Below are positions 1 through 14,353 of a stretch of DNA of 64,000 nucleotides, piece after piece. Under the pieces are notes generated by a model. That model saw only the letters and a list, made by a program, of their open reading frames with translations. It had not been told where the DNA came from and did not search any database. The first letter of the stretch is position 1, and every line of letters begins with the position of its first letter. A program made the translations under genes and the position numbers. Origin of the DNA: Anisakis pegreffii (lineage: Eukaryota; Nematoda; Chromadorea; Rhabditida; Anisakidae); NCBI GenBank assembly GCA_035041965.1, contig JAPYMA010000131.1, positions 97,276-161,275 of the forward strand. The letters run 5' to 3'.

Positions 1-3000
1 AATTGAGCGAAACGACCGACAATCAACGAAGAATTAAAAGTTTAACGACAGATCGAACGAAATTCGATGATTTGACAGAATTGATGAGCGCATAAAAATT
101 AACGACTGAATGCAAAGTTACGTTTGAAATCAAGAAGTTTATGTGATATTATTTTGCATGAAGCATCATTTAATCGATTTTTGCGATTTTGAAACCTTCC
201 GGTTCGCTCAATGCATGTTTCATAGTTGGTTGATGATGTACCATCACCACTTCTGTCTGTTCTTCTGAAGCGATTTCGAATCCACTCGGAAATTAGCGTC
301 TTTTCAGTAATTGCTTTGCCCATAATCACAATAGTGTGTGCGGCGTTGGTGAGTTGTCAATGTTGGATAATCGTGGTGCTCTTGAAAAGACAAATCGTCC
401 TCTCCTTGCGGCTTTCAAATTTCAGTTGAAATTTTCACTTCTATAAGTTTTTCATCGCTTCTTTCTGTGTTCCGATTTGATTCGCGAAATTGATTTCAAT
501 CGTCGTTAGAGAGCATTCTGCACAAGCACATTCGCATTTTCACCGTCAAGCATTTTAATTCGGAAATGCCGAAAGCACCCATTAAAATTCAGACAGAATT
601 GCCGTCTTCCAATATCACTAACAAGAAGCTGTTGAGTTGGAAACATTGCTGCGTTGCTTACTTGCTTGCTTCGATTATTCATGAGTGTTTATTCGATTGA
701 AACATTCGTATGTTTATTGCTCAACAAAATAAACATTTATAAGGATTTGTCGACGCTTTTCGGATTTAGTTTATGCATTTATGGATTTAGTTTGTAGAGT
801 TTTTATTGGAGCAGTCTTGTCGGTTATAGAGGAGGTGAGATGCTTTATACTTTCAATATGAGACACTCTTATTTTGAATATGTTCGCGTATCAGTCAGTA
901 CTTCTTATAAAATTGCCAAGCAAGCACTCGCTTGACTAACATCCACATTCGACACATAATGGCTGGCATTAACCTATCAGTTAGACAACTCATAAATGTT
1001 TCGATCATAAAATAAGTTAACTTTTCAGCATTATTCATTTTGAAAAAAGTTCATATGAGATTTTAAGGTTGAAAAAAATTCCGAAGATTATAGCAATCGT
1101 CAGTCAATTGTTGATAAGTCAAATTGATAAAAGCTTATCGTTTTTATACGCAACCAATTATGAAGTTTTAAAGTCTTTCTGACGTTGACAGAAGCCATTT
1201 CAAGCGAGTAAACTCGCAGTTTTTTGTATCACTGGCGATTCATCAGTTTGTTGAGAGGTTGCTGAGTCGGCGGCTTAATCACAGTGCTGAGTAGATTATT
1301 ATCATGATTGACGTTCAATCATATGACCCAGTTGTGCGGCTTGATAAGGTTATAATTTCGGTGTATCTCAGTCTTGAAGATTTTAATAATCTCGTTTTTG
1401 CATCTGTCTCATTTAAGTCATAGCTCGCAGTTCCTTCGGGTCTTATTCGTCGACACCATCAAAAAAGTTCGCGATAACTTGAGCACACTTTCGCTTTGAA
1501 ATGTCATCACTTGATATCATTTATAGATTGCTGTTGACATCAGCATTTTTCATTTATCTCATTCATTTTGTCATTAATTGGTGCGTTAGCTTCTTACAGA
1601 GTGACTTCTTTTATCAATAAATTCAAAATTCTCCACTCATTTGCGCCATGAATTCCTAGTCCATGTTATCTATTCGAGCAAATCTTTTAATTTGGTTTCA
1701 TTATCGCAAAACTTCACTATTGAATTGTTGTTGATTGAGAGAAATGTTGCGAATGTACACTTAATGTGCCCATTAAGCGAAATATTTTCGTTGCAATATA
1801 GTTCGAACAACCGTTTTACAACGCAACTGAGTTTAATTGCAGTCCACAGCAAGGTGTCTGAATTTATAACTCTCGTCGTCGTTTCGCAAGAGCGCTCATT
1901 ACTTTTCCACCACTTCATATTTCACAACTTTTATTGCTTTATTCCATTGTTACACTTGTATTCAAGTTGTTGAAGTGGTTTTTTCTTGTTGTTCAATAAA
2001 AATTACTCCAATTCCGAGGGCATCAATTCATTTGTGGTGAAACATATGGATAATTAGACGACGTGTTGAGGAAAGCTTTATGGGGAGTGAGCCGTAAACG
2101 CGATCGATCCAGTGTGGCGCCATTCGAGTTTAATTGCGTTGAGTGAATCGTTTCGGTGCTATAATAGTTGAGATTTGCAAATCAGCGACACTGTCGAATG
2201 GCTTTCGACAAACATTTGAAACTTTTCAATCATTCATTACTGTACACACGATTGACGCGCAAATATGCGAGTCACTTATTTGTGTACATTCAAATGTATT
2301 CGCTGTTTGGTCGAATCGTGTACGGAGTTTTCGCCGAATAGTTTCGGTTGATAACTGAAAATTTATGTGGTCGATTCGTAATCGTCATCAATTGTCACCT
2401 TCTTTGCTTATTTTATCATGTGAATTATGTTGATTATCAAAACTTCATAAATTATTCGTTAAAGATGAAAATTTCCTTCCGCCTGTTTAGGTATGTGTGA
2501 GATGGATGGCACAGCTTGAAGCACCGAAATTGGTTTGTTTCATGATTGTGCAAAATCATTGGAGAGCGATATTTTACGCATTTAAAAGCTATCGACGTGA
2601 ATCGTTGGGTTATCATCTTTCTACAACAACACGTTTTCTTTTGTTTTCGTTTTGTTGCTCATTTATTGTCAGCACATCGACATTGGTCTGTGGTCGGGCC
2701 GTGCCGAACCCAGCATGACTCCAAGAAACTGTCATTCATTTTCAGTTTATTTCCTTTGCATTAACCGTATTTTTTGACATAATCCTAATTTATGCTCTTC
2801 TCCATTATTCATCAGCTGGACGTGATGAAAGAAGTGATCTGATAATGAGTTGATCTGAATTTGGTTTATTTGAATTGTGAAGTTTGCAAATCGTAAAGTA
2901 ATACTTCCCTTGTGCGCATAAACGTAATCACTTCCTATCGTGAGTTGCTGTTCAGCCCTCGTATCGGTTTGTAAGTTGTCGTTTGAGTCGTTTTTCATCC

Positions 3001-5483
3001 ATTCTGTTCATTTCACTAGATTTATGAAAACTTCACATTGTGTTCATTTACTTTATTTTCTTTTCATTTGTGAGCAGTAATTTTTTGCATTCAATGGGAA
3101 TTTGACGAAGTAATTGTTGCATTTTCGTGTCGTAATTGTCATGGCTTTCAAGTCGTTGTTCTGAAGTGAAGTAAAAGTTTTCTACCAATAACGACAGTCA
3201 TGATAATGATGGTATTGATCGTGATAATAGTAATAAGGATGGAACAAAATGTCCACATTAAACTAGCCGGTGTTGTATAGAGAATCAACAAGGTGTTTAT
3301 AATAATGATGCGAAGAGAGTTGTCATTGACATCTGTTAAGCATGTCTCAAAATTGTGGTTTTGCTCATGCGCTTTTGGCTGAAAAACAATTGCTTTCACT
3401 TATATTTGAAGTGGTACTCTGAAGTGATTCGCGATTCATTCGTTCCACACGATTATTATTCCATATTCCTTGTTTGTCACCCGATCGGTCGGTGAAATTT
3501 CTTCTTTTGTATGTAAAATGAATGCATAAACATCGTTGACTTCATTCACTGCATTCATATTCCGTTGAATTATTCATGTTCTTTTTAGCATAATTGTCAC
3601 TTGTTTACTCCAGTTTCGGTTGTTTTCACGGTTATTTACTACGAGTAGTTAAAGGTTATTATTAGTTCTAACAATGAATCTTGCTATTGCAGTGTGTGAG
3701 CATATGCTGCAGAAACTGAAATCATTCGAAGTTTTGACCACATGCGCAGAATTTTAATGATTCTCAGCTGGGCTGGGTGGGTTCTTCATTTTTAAGGGAA
3801 GGGGCGGATCGTTTTTTTGCCATTCCAGCATATTCGGTGTTCTTATCAGTCATGTGATGCGTTTTCTGGTTGCTATGAGTAATTTTTACATGACCGTCTG
3901 ACAATTGCACGATATCGCTATTGACTCGATATAATTTTTAATGATATCACGAATTTGATACATTTCGAAATCATTTTGTCTCGCCTCTTACTAATTTCCG
4001 CCTCCTTATATTAGCACCATTTTTATCTCATTCCATTACCTTGATGAATTCTTTTTTTCAAGAATATTACATTACCGTTGGACACCATCGTCATTCTATA
4101 TTGTTATCAGTTAAGATGAATAATTATGATCGTAAATTGAATGATTCGTATGTTTAATTGTTGATTATTTGGTTGTTCTCAGGTTGTTGGCATGTATTTA
4201 TACAGTTTGTAATTCACGTGATTCATCGTCACCACCACTATTAACTGTACATGAGGCGCATTTAATTGTCTTCGAAGACTTGAGTTCTAGGGAAACGAGT
4301 TTATTTTGAGTTAATTGCTCTCGTTTACTGAATGGAGCATATTCTGATATGATGTTTGAGTTGCATGAAACGATCCACTCTGTAAATGTGAACCTTTCCT
4401 GTCCAGTATCATCTCCTTATTGAAAGATTGGGGAAACCAAAGATCCAGGAGAATATTCGATGTGAAAAGCTTTCAACGGCGGACTTTTCTTTCTAAGAAT
4501 GGCTTTTGCACGCAAGACCAATCTGCAACATCCTAAATTCTATCCCGGTTCATTTCTAACTCACTGAAACTTTTCTCGCCAAAATCGTGCATCCGAAAAT
4601 ATTCTAGGGGATATTAGATGTATATGTGTACGTTTAAGTTTGTGTTAGTAAATGTTATTCTGTACAATATGAAATCATGCTACATTGTCGCGAAATTGTA
4701 TTCAGTGAGTTCATTCGAATGTGAATGTTTGTGCGTTTGTTTAATTTTTGGATTAAATGTAACGTTATCTCGTCAGTTTATCGTTAGCGTGGCTGAAATT
4801 CGATAGGAATTCACTGAATTAATACACACACCTACAAACAAATAGCGTTTCCGTCGTCACTTAAGCAGTCAGAATCCCGTATTTTGTTGTTGAACTGCTC
4901 AAATTACTTCTTGGCATTTATCGATATCTTTTCGAGACTGTCTCCGATGCAAATGACTCTTGATGACTGCTAGGAATAAAGATAATGTGTTTTCGAGAAC
5001 TCATTGCAATCATTATGCAAAAACAAAACGATTAATGTCTGTTGCTTCGAAGTATTGCTAAAGGCATTGATTCAGAAGTAATATTTTCATTGAGAGAATT
5101 TTTATTTTACTATTGATCCAAACTCTTAATAATGATAACAAACTATCAAAATAATCATCAATAGTCATAATGAACACTAAAAATCGTAATAATCATGGTA
5201 AACATTTATAATCGTAATAAGCATTGATATTTAAGAGAAATATTTTTCTGGGTGAATTTAAAATCGTTTACGTACATTTTTAATGCATGTCTATGTTTTA
5301 CGCGAATGATTTCAGTTGGAATTTTGAAAATATCGTTTGATCAATGTCTGTTATTGGTTTGAATCGTTCTAATGCGTGTTTTATCGTTCGCTGAAAAAAA
5401 AAAGTTGTTATTCCTATGGAACGGTTTCTGCTTTCAGGATTACTGAAATTTGATATCGCAAACGACTTCTGCATCTGTTCATA
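1..5483. other. gene-free stretch upstream of the TPRA1-like gene
   Basis: No exon series could be assembled on either strand. The open frames present are short, AT-biased and lack convincing splice flanks or recognisable motifs. The stretch probably holds intergenic DNA plus the promoter and possibly untranslated exons of the gene starting at 5484. A TTTCAG acceptor-like site ends at 5437, 46 bases before that start codon. It could join a 5' untranslated exon or receive a trans-spliced leader, which is common in nematodes. Confidence 0.5.
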
Positions 5484-8400
5484 ATGTCAGTCCTGTCTCC
5501 AGATAATCCCAGCACCAGTCTTGGTCTTCCAAGGTATGTTCGTTCGACGTTTCCAATTCAATTCAATTATTTCGTCATTTCAATGTCGACATTTTTTTTT
5601 CTTGGTGTTCTCACGAAAGACAAACGTTTTCGCTTCTTAGAAGTTGAAGATTATAAAATGTGAATTTTTTATGTATTTTTATAGCTTAAAAAATCTTTGC
5701 TGAATATTCGTGAAGGATAAATCGAATCTCTATTCCAAGATTTTTTTTCACTCATATCCAATCGGTTTCTACGTAACCGAACACTGAATTTAATCAAATT
5801 CGAACTGAATTCAGGATTTATTCAAATGAAATTTACTAACATTTTTACCACTCTTTTAGAAATTCGTACTTTTCCACGGAGAAAAGTGTGGACTTCACAT
5901 AAATTTCCCTCAAAAAATTCGTTTTTCTTGTCCCATTCGCTGTCATATTTTTTCTCGTTTGAACTCAATTTTCTCTTTCGAAAGGAAATGAAGACCAATT
6001 TCGCTAAATGTCACATTCTCTCATGTTCCAACCAACCATTTGTGAGTCTCGCCAAAGTAATACGAATAAAATATGGGGCGATAGAATCAAAAGTAATGAC
6101 GCTTTTTCAACTGATCAGAGAAAATTGACACCGCAGTGGAAAAAAAATCGCTCGAAATGTTTAACACTAATAAATTTGAATGAAATTGTCTGTTCGATCA
6201 AAAATGTGATGATTTTGAATGGTAATTTGAGTTACTGCCAACTGGAAACTGCATGCATTTAGATGAAATTTCTGCTGCTTCTAAATTACCATTTGATTGC
6301 AGTTAAAGCTTTCTGACAGTGAGTTTTTCCCTCTGTATGAATAATGCACTGAATTTTCGAATGTTTAGAAAGAATGATCTCAATAGTAATTTTGAATGTA
6401 AATGAATAATCTCAGAGCCATGAGTATCGTTGTGTTCAAAGAAGTATAATGGAAGAACGCATAAAATTTGAAGTTGAAATGAATTGAGAGTTTGAGCACA
6501 GGGACAGTATTGCTTCTAACTTGTTTCGGGATTGTTTTCGTAAATTCGTGTCAATCATCGCAAAGACCCGATTGATTTCAAGGAGTTCACAGGAAATATT
6601 TCGATGAATCAGTTATTCAGTGGTGTTTGATGTTAGATGAAAGGATATCACTTCAAAAGTAGAACGGATGAATAATTAGATAAATATTGTAATACACGTG
6701 TAGGAAATGTGTAATATTTGCTGATGAGTGTTATGTATTTGCCGAAGTACTTTATCGGGTGATGTTGTTTGTGTGTTTTGTGTGAATATTTACACGAAAT
6801 CTGTCTTCGAGTCTATGTGCATTATGTTAGGCAAACATTAAAGGACGACGTCAAAGTGCGATCAATGTTTTATCCGTTTATCGTTGAACTCTTCGAGGTG
6901 ACCTACTAATAGCCATTTATCCGTCATCGAAATTATTACAACAATATTAACATTAGTAACACAAACAAACAGCTTCTTCGTTTCTTGTCCAACCATCTTT
7001 CTGAGAGTATCTCCTATTCCTTGGTGATCAATAAGTCGGAATACAAAGTGAGTTAGAAGAATAATAGGTTAATTTCACTTTTGTAAGTTAGTTGTTTATG
7101 TGTATGTAAAAATATTTACTTTATATTGTATTATATTGTGCTACAAGAACAAAAAGATGCATTATCATGCTTACCTTTATATAAACATTAAATGAGTTGT
7201 TAATGACAAAGTGTAGTTGAGGAATTCAATTTTGAACGCAGCTGCAGATTGGGGGCGACGACTGGGTTGTTGAGTGATTTTATTTCGGGAAACATATAAT
7301 TGCGAGAAAATTTTGATGATTTACGATACTGTATTTCGTGAATTTTTTTGCTTTTTATCGTTAAAACATCCGCAAATTGGAAGATTTTATAGGTGCTAGT
7401 TATGAATACCTATCTGCACTTGTGAGTCATTCGAATTGGAAAGTCAATCATGTTCCCATTGTACACATTTTCTTTTTTTTCACTAAACAACAGAAATTTT
7501 ACACGAGTCTCATATGGAATACTCATTTTCATTCGCACAATAACCTGACTCAAAAATGAGAATCAGAATTTCAGAATATTCTTAGAAAATAAATTGAATA
7601 TGTGAACGTTCTTAGCAGTTTTTACTGCGATATCTAATCTTCAAGCTGAGCACATGCACCACTCTTCAGACACACGAAATCGTTCCATTCAACTTATCGT
7701 CTACTTTGCAGGCTTCCACCCTACTTGGAAAGTATCAGTAATGCGAGTTTATCGGAAATCCCGTCGATTGATTGGTTAGATCAACGGTCGTATATGCTGA
7801 GTGCACCGTCTTCATCGTTAAACGATCATAATCGTTCAACGCTGCTGACATTTTTCGGCAGTCCAGCTCATAAAACGATCCGAAATTTTTGTAAAGAAGC
7901 ACTCGTACAGACAATCGGCAATTATAGGTGAGTGTTATAAGACAATTTTTTCCGGTATTCCTCATATTAAATCCTGAATTATCATTCATTCAATGGTAAT
8001 TTTTCTTTTCTGTCCAATCGCCACGTTTTGTCTTTTCTACCATGGCAATGCAATAGTTCAGTGTGTTTGAATCTCTTTTTATTGCTTCAAAGATTTTTCG
8101 TTTTTTGGAATCCGAATTAAAAAACTGGTAACTACATATAGTCTGTGGATAAGAAATGTTTCAATCAAATTGGCAACATTGAGTTGAGCAGTTGGCCATC
8201 TGCGTGCAATATCTTTATTTAAGGTGTGCCAAATTATATAAATTCTAAAAACTATATAGCAATGCTATGGCTTGAAAAAGTTCCAGATTCAGTCACATTC
8301 TCTTCGGTCATTGCCCTTTTTGGATATTCTCTGCAAAATCCTTAAGATTTGATTATCCTTAGCTCACATCTCTTCTCATCCACATATATGCTCATTTCAT

Positions 8401-11400
8401 TTCGTATTTTGTTTATCCTTCGAGTGTATATCTGCTTATCAGTGTGACGATCATCATTGTATGCATGTAACAGAATGTCGTTAATCTTTTGAAGCGTTTG
8501 GGATCAATCGAGTGGCGTACGACATATATACTTGCATAATTTATGAGTAGGCGCAGAGCAATAATAAATAAATGTTGCAATGTTACCTCTCCGCTAACGA
8601 TAATTAATTATTCAAGAGATACGAATCGAATTCACAGAGTGTTTTGCATTGCCTCAGTTATCGAACTATAGAGATGAGATCGAATGGAACAGAGAAAAAT
8701 AAAATATTCATGAATGATCAATTAAACGGTTCATCAGCGCATAAGTATTTGATGAGTTAACGATAGAATTGACGATATTTTGAGTGATGATCGTTTTCTT
8801 CTTACAGTTCCAGATGAAAGGGACTTCAAGGCTTTCGATTAATTTATGTTCATCGTTTAATCAAGTTTTTCTCATCAAAAAGCGAACGATGCGAGTCATT
8901 AATTGGTGGTTGTTATTTTAAGGGTTCGATATTGGGATTTAGCGATTCTTATTCCGAATATTCTCTTCTTTCTTTTTCTCATCATCAAGATCGGTCAAGT
9001 CCGACAAAAGCTACGGCAGTCTCGAAGTCCTATATTCAAGGCATTTTTTATCCTGGTAAGACATATAAATCGCTCATTTCTTAATCACTTTCATGCTAAT
9101 GGTTAACAAAACTATTGTTTACTATGGAATTATTTGAATATATACCAAAAGCAATTAATATTGAGCATAGTGTTCCATTATCTCAAATAAACCACTTTTC
9201 GGCAACATTTATTGAGTGCTGTTAGATCGCTCATTTAATTTTGTTTCTTTCATTTTTTGATGGCTATTTTCCTGTTGATCGGAACGACTTTCTGCTTTTG
9301 AATATTCCATTTTGAGTGATTATCATAACAGAGCGATCGCTAAATTTTTACAAGCGTTTTAATTTGTGAATGTGATTGTTTAGGTGTATGCAACGACTGT
9401 AATGAATATAATACGCTGCATGGTTTCAATGTCTATTGGTGCCACGAATCAAGTCGGTGAAATTGTTGATAAGGTGAGTGAGTGAGTGCTGGTCGAGTTA
9501 TTTCTTGTGAAATGAGCACTTCGAAATATTTGTGTTTGATCGTTTCTCTTCAGAATTTCCATTCATCAGCTCTGATTCGCATCAAGTAAGTCGAAGAAAA
9601 TTTTTTAATGAATTAATAAGATGGATTGGATAACGTGAAGTTTCAAAGCTGAACGACATTTTTTGTAGGTTTTGTGGCTCGTGTTGAAATTCTTTCTGCT
9701 CTCAGCCGAACTATGCGTGTTAACATTCGGGTTACTCTTTGGTAAGATTTAATTTTGTTTGTTTTGTCTTTTTTTTTTGGAGAGATTATTGGTGCGCTGG
9801 ACGCCTGTCTTATGCTAATCGCCTTTGTTGTGATGTAAATTTTAGAGCTCAGACTTGAAGATTTTGTCGGATTTTTTTCAACTGATTCTCACCAAAATAT
9901 GTGAATGTAATCTTATTTATTGATCAACATAGAAAACTAGAACACGATGACATTGCAACTTGAACATTTGTTGTATTCAATGGGCAGTTCTTCGAGCAGA
10001 TTTGGTTGTTGGGACGGCGCGGTGTTTGAAAAGTAAAGAATTGGTTGACGATGTCGAAAATTTCAGGCCATTTGGATAGTCGAACGAGTATACGAAATGT
10101 TCTTACAGCAACCGTTTTCATATCGTTGATGCATTTAGCTCTACAAAGTGTTCTTGAATTTGCGATTCATGATGAAGTGAGTGGTGTTTTGATGTTTGCT
10201 TCAATGCCAGTTGACGTTTGCTATTTTCTTCATCCATAATCACATTGTAAACAAATACTTTTGATCAATCTGAATGTATCACGCAACTGTCTTCATTACA
10301 TCGACGTTATTTGAGTTCAATCGACTGAAGTATCAAATTTCAAATTGTTTCAGCACTATATTGTTGATGATCCCACTGAATTTAATTTGTACGCGCATGG
10401 TGGTATGGGATTTTGGATGATTTCATCGGGTGTTTTTGTTATTGTGAGTTTTTTGTTTTGTTCCGAATTTTTTCGAATTCATTCTCGCATTCTTTTACTG
10501 TTCTCGAAATTTTCAACAGCATCAAATGTGACTTTTGGAATTAATATGGAGGTAATTTTGACATTAAAAACTTCATCTGACATATTTGGCCATTCGATTG
10601 ATGTTGCTCGTAATTTTTGGATGAAATATTTCAGTGGAAGTTTTATAAACGTTGTTTTCCTAGCGAGTATCTCTGCGTTATTTTCAGGTTTATTCGCTCA
10701 CATGTCTGTTGCCATTCACGTGTATTCGACGTTTTGTTACTTTACCAGGTGTGTTATCATTTGTGAAATGAGGTTCATCTCTTCATTTTTTCATTCCTTG
10801 AGTACTTTTTTCTGAAGTTTCAATTCGCTGTGCATTTGTGGTTAGTATTATCGATGATCCTTTAACATCTTCGAACAATTTTGCATGACCGGTCGAACAG
10901 GAAAGTTTCAAGATGAGAATTTGATTGCGTTGTAATGGTATTTGAATTGGCCTACTTGAGAATTTCTTTCAGCAAAATGTTCCTTTTACGCGTATTGTTT
11001 GATGTTGGCGGTTTTGAATGCGGCGCAGATGATCGGTGCAGCGCTGATTTTTACGGATTGTCTCGATGGAATGTGGTTCGGTTTTGCTCTCATTGCCTTT
11101 TATAATTCTATTCCATTCGATTGTTTCTTTGTGATTATCATGGATAATTTTGTGATTGGTTTAACTTAAAGTTTAACTTTCGTATTATTTAATAAGCATT
11201 TTTGTCGCATTCAGCCGAACGACCGATTTTTTGAATGTAAAAGTGACACCTGTAATATCAAGTTTAATAGAACTGAATGAATCCAAAGAATTTGTGTATA
11301 AAATATTGCATTTTGAAAGTAAATTTTCTGAAAGTAAAGTTAAGCGAGAAATTTTTACTTTCGAGAAAATAAAAAAATTTGAAAGTAAAGTAAACAAGAA

Positions 11401-12653
11401 GTATTCTATGTTTTCAAAATGATGACTTACTTCCTTTTCAGTATCGTTGATTTAACGACATTTCTGTATTTTACGCTCTATACGCCACTTGTTTACTTCG
11501 TCTTCTTGAGACGTTCACTAAAGTGAGTAATTTTTTTTGGTAATTGCGAAACATTTTCATTTTAATACGCTGCGTTTTTGTGTCGCATTGTATTTTCACT
11601 TTATTTTCCATGAAATGTCGTAGTTTAAGTTTGTTTTGTATTCTTTCCTATACATTGCCAAGAAATTTTTACTCGTATATTCGCTTTCGTTTCTGAAAAG
11701 AAATTTATCATTCATTTCATTTAAAAACGTCGCTCTCGTTTATTTCCAACGTTTCTATCTTTTAATTTCCCGAGCCTCAACAATTGACCAGATTGTGCAT
11801 TGAACGTGTGGAATCGATTGTAAAACTGAGAAACTTTCAGTGCGAACACATCAAATGGTGGCGGTCCATTATTTTCGTATCGTAAACAAAAAGATGAAGC
11901 AAATACCGGTGATTTGCCAGATACGGCCACGTATTATCCGCGTTTCTCGGGTGAGTGCAACGCAAAGATGATCTCAATCCCTTGCATGCATCACATGATA
12001 CAGCAAGTTCATAGCGCTGAACATGATAATCACGAAAACATTGATCAGTTGTAACGAATTCCTAACTAAAGCATTGTTTCTTTTAATGTAGAAGATTGAA
12101 TTCATTGAAACGCCTCTTGTGATGATGCAAAAACAAACAATCACGTAGTGTATTTATGCCATAGGTCAGTTCCAAAAAAATTACGGTTTCAGGCCTAACG
12201 TCGCCGTCTTATGATGATCTGTTTGATTGTGACAACGGTGGTCGTAGTCGTTACGGTATCAACTGTACGGCTATAATGGACGCAGATTTGTATCAGCAAA
12301 CGGATCTGGATCAGATGCGAATCGCATCATCGGCAGATGATGCTTATGACAGCTACAATGCACCGTTGATGAACACGTCGTCCTCACAGCAACACACACC
12401 CGACTCGACGGTCACCACGCACATCGACTTCGATTGCTCACCAGATTTGCACTATTCGAAGTCGAATTCATTCGAAGAGGAACGTTTCAATATCGCCTCC
12501 ATGAAACCGTCTCACTACGATGTGCATCACACAAATTCTATGTGTGGCACTGGGCCGAGACAGCTGCGTGGCCTGGGACCGAATGGAACGTTGTTGTTCA
12601 CTGATGAAAACGATATGATGTACCCGAATAGGGTGAACAATTTTAAGAATTAG
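5484..12653 (+). CDS. tpra-1: TPRA1/TPRA40-like seven-transmembrane protein
   Basis: Twelve exons join in phase: 5484-5533, 7712-7927, 8923-9055, 9384-9473, 9669-9741, 10067-10176, 10354-10443, 10688-10748, 10973-11075, 11442-11522, 11841-11950 and 12193-12653, giving 525 residues. The core from about residue 90 matches what I recall of the transmembrane protein adipocyte-associated 1 family (TPRA1, also GPR175). Key stretches are VRYWDLAILIPN, SRSPIFKAFFIL, FGHLDSRTSIRNVL, NLYAHGGMGFWMISSG and VDLTTFLYFTLYTPLVYF. Seven hydrophobic segments lie near residues 94-112, 124-145, 164-188, 197-217, 243-263, 279-300 and 311-331. The roughly 90-residue N-terminal extension is Ser/Pro-rich. The roughly 190-residue C-terminal tail is polar, with many Ser, Asp and His. 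This is longer than the vertebrate protein, as I recall its length. The family is GPCR-like and its ligand is not established. The first ATG follows a possible splice or trans-splice acceptor. Upstream coding exons cannot be excluded. Intron 1 is about 2.2 kb. Confidence 0.88.
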
Positions 12654-13090
12654 ATTGGTTTTTGTTTGGTTACACGGGTTTTCGGGGAATTTCGTAGGGA
12701 AGAGTTCTTTATTCTTAATAATTCTGTACAAAAGAGATTCGTTAAAGAACATGAAATTTTAGTGTAAATCAAAAACATTTTGAGTTTGGTTGAGTTGGGT
12801 ATCATCCTTATTTGGGTATATATTTGCAGTGCAAAAATTTTTTATGCTCCTAAAAAAAGATGTTTCGTGAATTTCTTCTCTCTTTTTTTTGAAAGTTTCT
12901 TATTCCTTGCTAGTTCACACTTCGTATTGTTCTCATCTGAATTCGATCGGCTCCAAATTTGTTGTAGGCTCTCAAAAATAGTTTATTTGTTGTTTTTGTT
13001 TAATCGTTGTTCATTATATTTTTTAATTGTTTAGTTGTTGTTTATTCCGATGTTCAGCCGTTATTCTTATCAAACAAATTTCGTGTAAAT

Positions 13091-13096
13091 AATAAA
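13091..13096 (+). terminator. possible poly(A) signal of the TPRA1-like gene
   Basis: This is the first good AATAAA I see downstream of the stop codon at 12653, on the coding strand. It would give a 3' UTR of about 450 bases. The assignment rests on position and motif only. Confidence 0.3.
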
Positions 13097-14309
13097 TTTA
13101 CTTCTTCTGCTGCTCTATACATAAAAAATAATTCGCCGTTATTTTCAACGTTTTGTGTTGTTCGTTCGGCAAATATCCTTTCTTCTTGCAGCTTATATCA
13201 GTAGATTGATTTTCTTGTCAATTTATTAAGAGTCGTTCAATGTGCAAACGTGTTTTATTGTGTTATTTTGATTCGATTGTTAACTGTGTACTATGACGAA
13301 GCAATGTTTTTTTTGGTTTCAGTTGATTGTTTGCTTGGCTTAAGATTAGTTGGAACTTTTGCACGATGCAAAATTATCCGAAATCACCTCGATGCAAGAA
13401 ACACTTTCCGTTTCCTCCTACAACGTTGTTTTTTAACGATTCTCAAACGCAGAATACCAATTGTTGTGTGTATACAGCTGATTTGCATACATGCACACAC
13501 TCCTCTGTTAGGCATACGTTTGGTTTGCAGCAATAGCAAAATTCGCATGAAATTTATCACAATGAATGTTGGTGATATCAAGCAATAGAGTTTCCTTGTG
13601 CAGTATCAATCGTCGTTGGTGAACCACTCATTGATGGCCCAATAAGTTGACGTTTGACTGAGCTTTCGAAAATTGACCACGTCTCTGCATTTCAACTTTG
13701 ATGAGCGAGAGTATTTGTTGAAGAAATGGTGATTCAAGAAAGTTATCCGTTGAATATTTCAGTGCTTTCTGATGTCTGGTTTAATTAATTTATCCATCAG
13801 TAATTACGATGCCTTTCGAGGGTCGAGGAATGAATTGTTCTGAGTGTATACTCGCAACGCTTCTAACGATAATTGCTTTTAATAAAAGCAGTTTTCGATA
13901 GCATTTTATCATTAGAGCAATGATGAATGCTTGCGCGATGGACGCTGAACCGTATACATTTCCAGTAGTTTTGAGGTATTTCGCTTATCAACAAAATGTT
14001 TTCCGTCGAATGAAAATAATTATTTACATCAGTTAGTTAGTTTTGAAATTCTCTTGCTTTTAAATGGTCTCTTAAAATAGTGCACAAAGTGCGCGAACTC
14101 AACATTATTCAGCTTTTTGTTTTGTTACGTGAAATCTTTGCATATTTATTTGTCTTCTGTAATTATTAGTCATTCATTCATTCAATTATATATTTGTTTA
14201 TTTGTTCGTATGTATTTGATATTTCAGTCATTCTTTCGCGTGTGTCCGCAGCAAAATATGAATTTTCTTTTCGAATGTAATTTGTGAGCATGATTGATAT
14301 TCGTCCGGG

Positions 14310-14353
14310 TTATTATTATTATTATTATTACTATTATTATTATTCTTATTATT
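14310..14353. repeat. (TTA)n microsatellite
   Basis: An imperfect run of TTA/ATT triplets with a few interruptions (ACT, TTC). A second, less regular TTA-rich stretch lies at about 14985-15048. Confidence 0.85.

Noticed and set aside
1641..1973. 110-codon plus-strand frame with an opposing 82-codon frame
   Set aside because: Composition follows the local AT bias; there is no motif, signal peptide pattern or flanking exon.
10345..10815. A 156-codon hydrophobic frame taken as one exon
   Set aside because: It runs through two exons and an intron of the TPRA1-like gene; splicing at 10443/10688 restores the family sequence, while the intervening part does not match.
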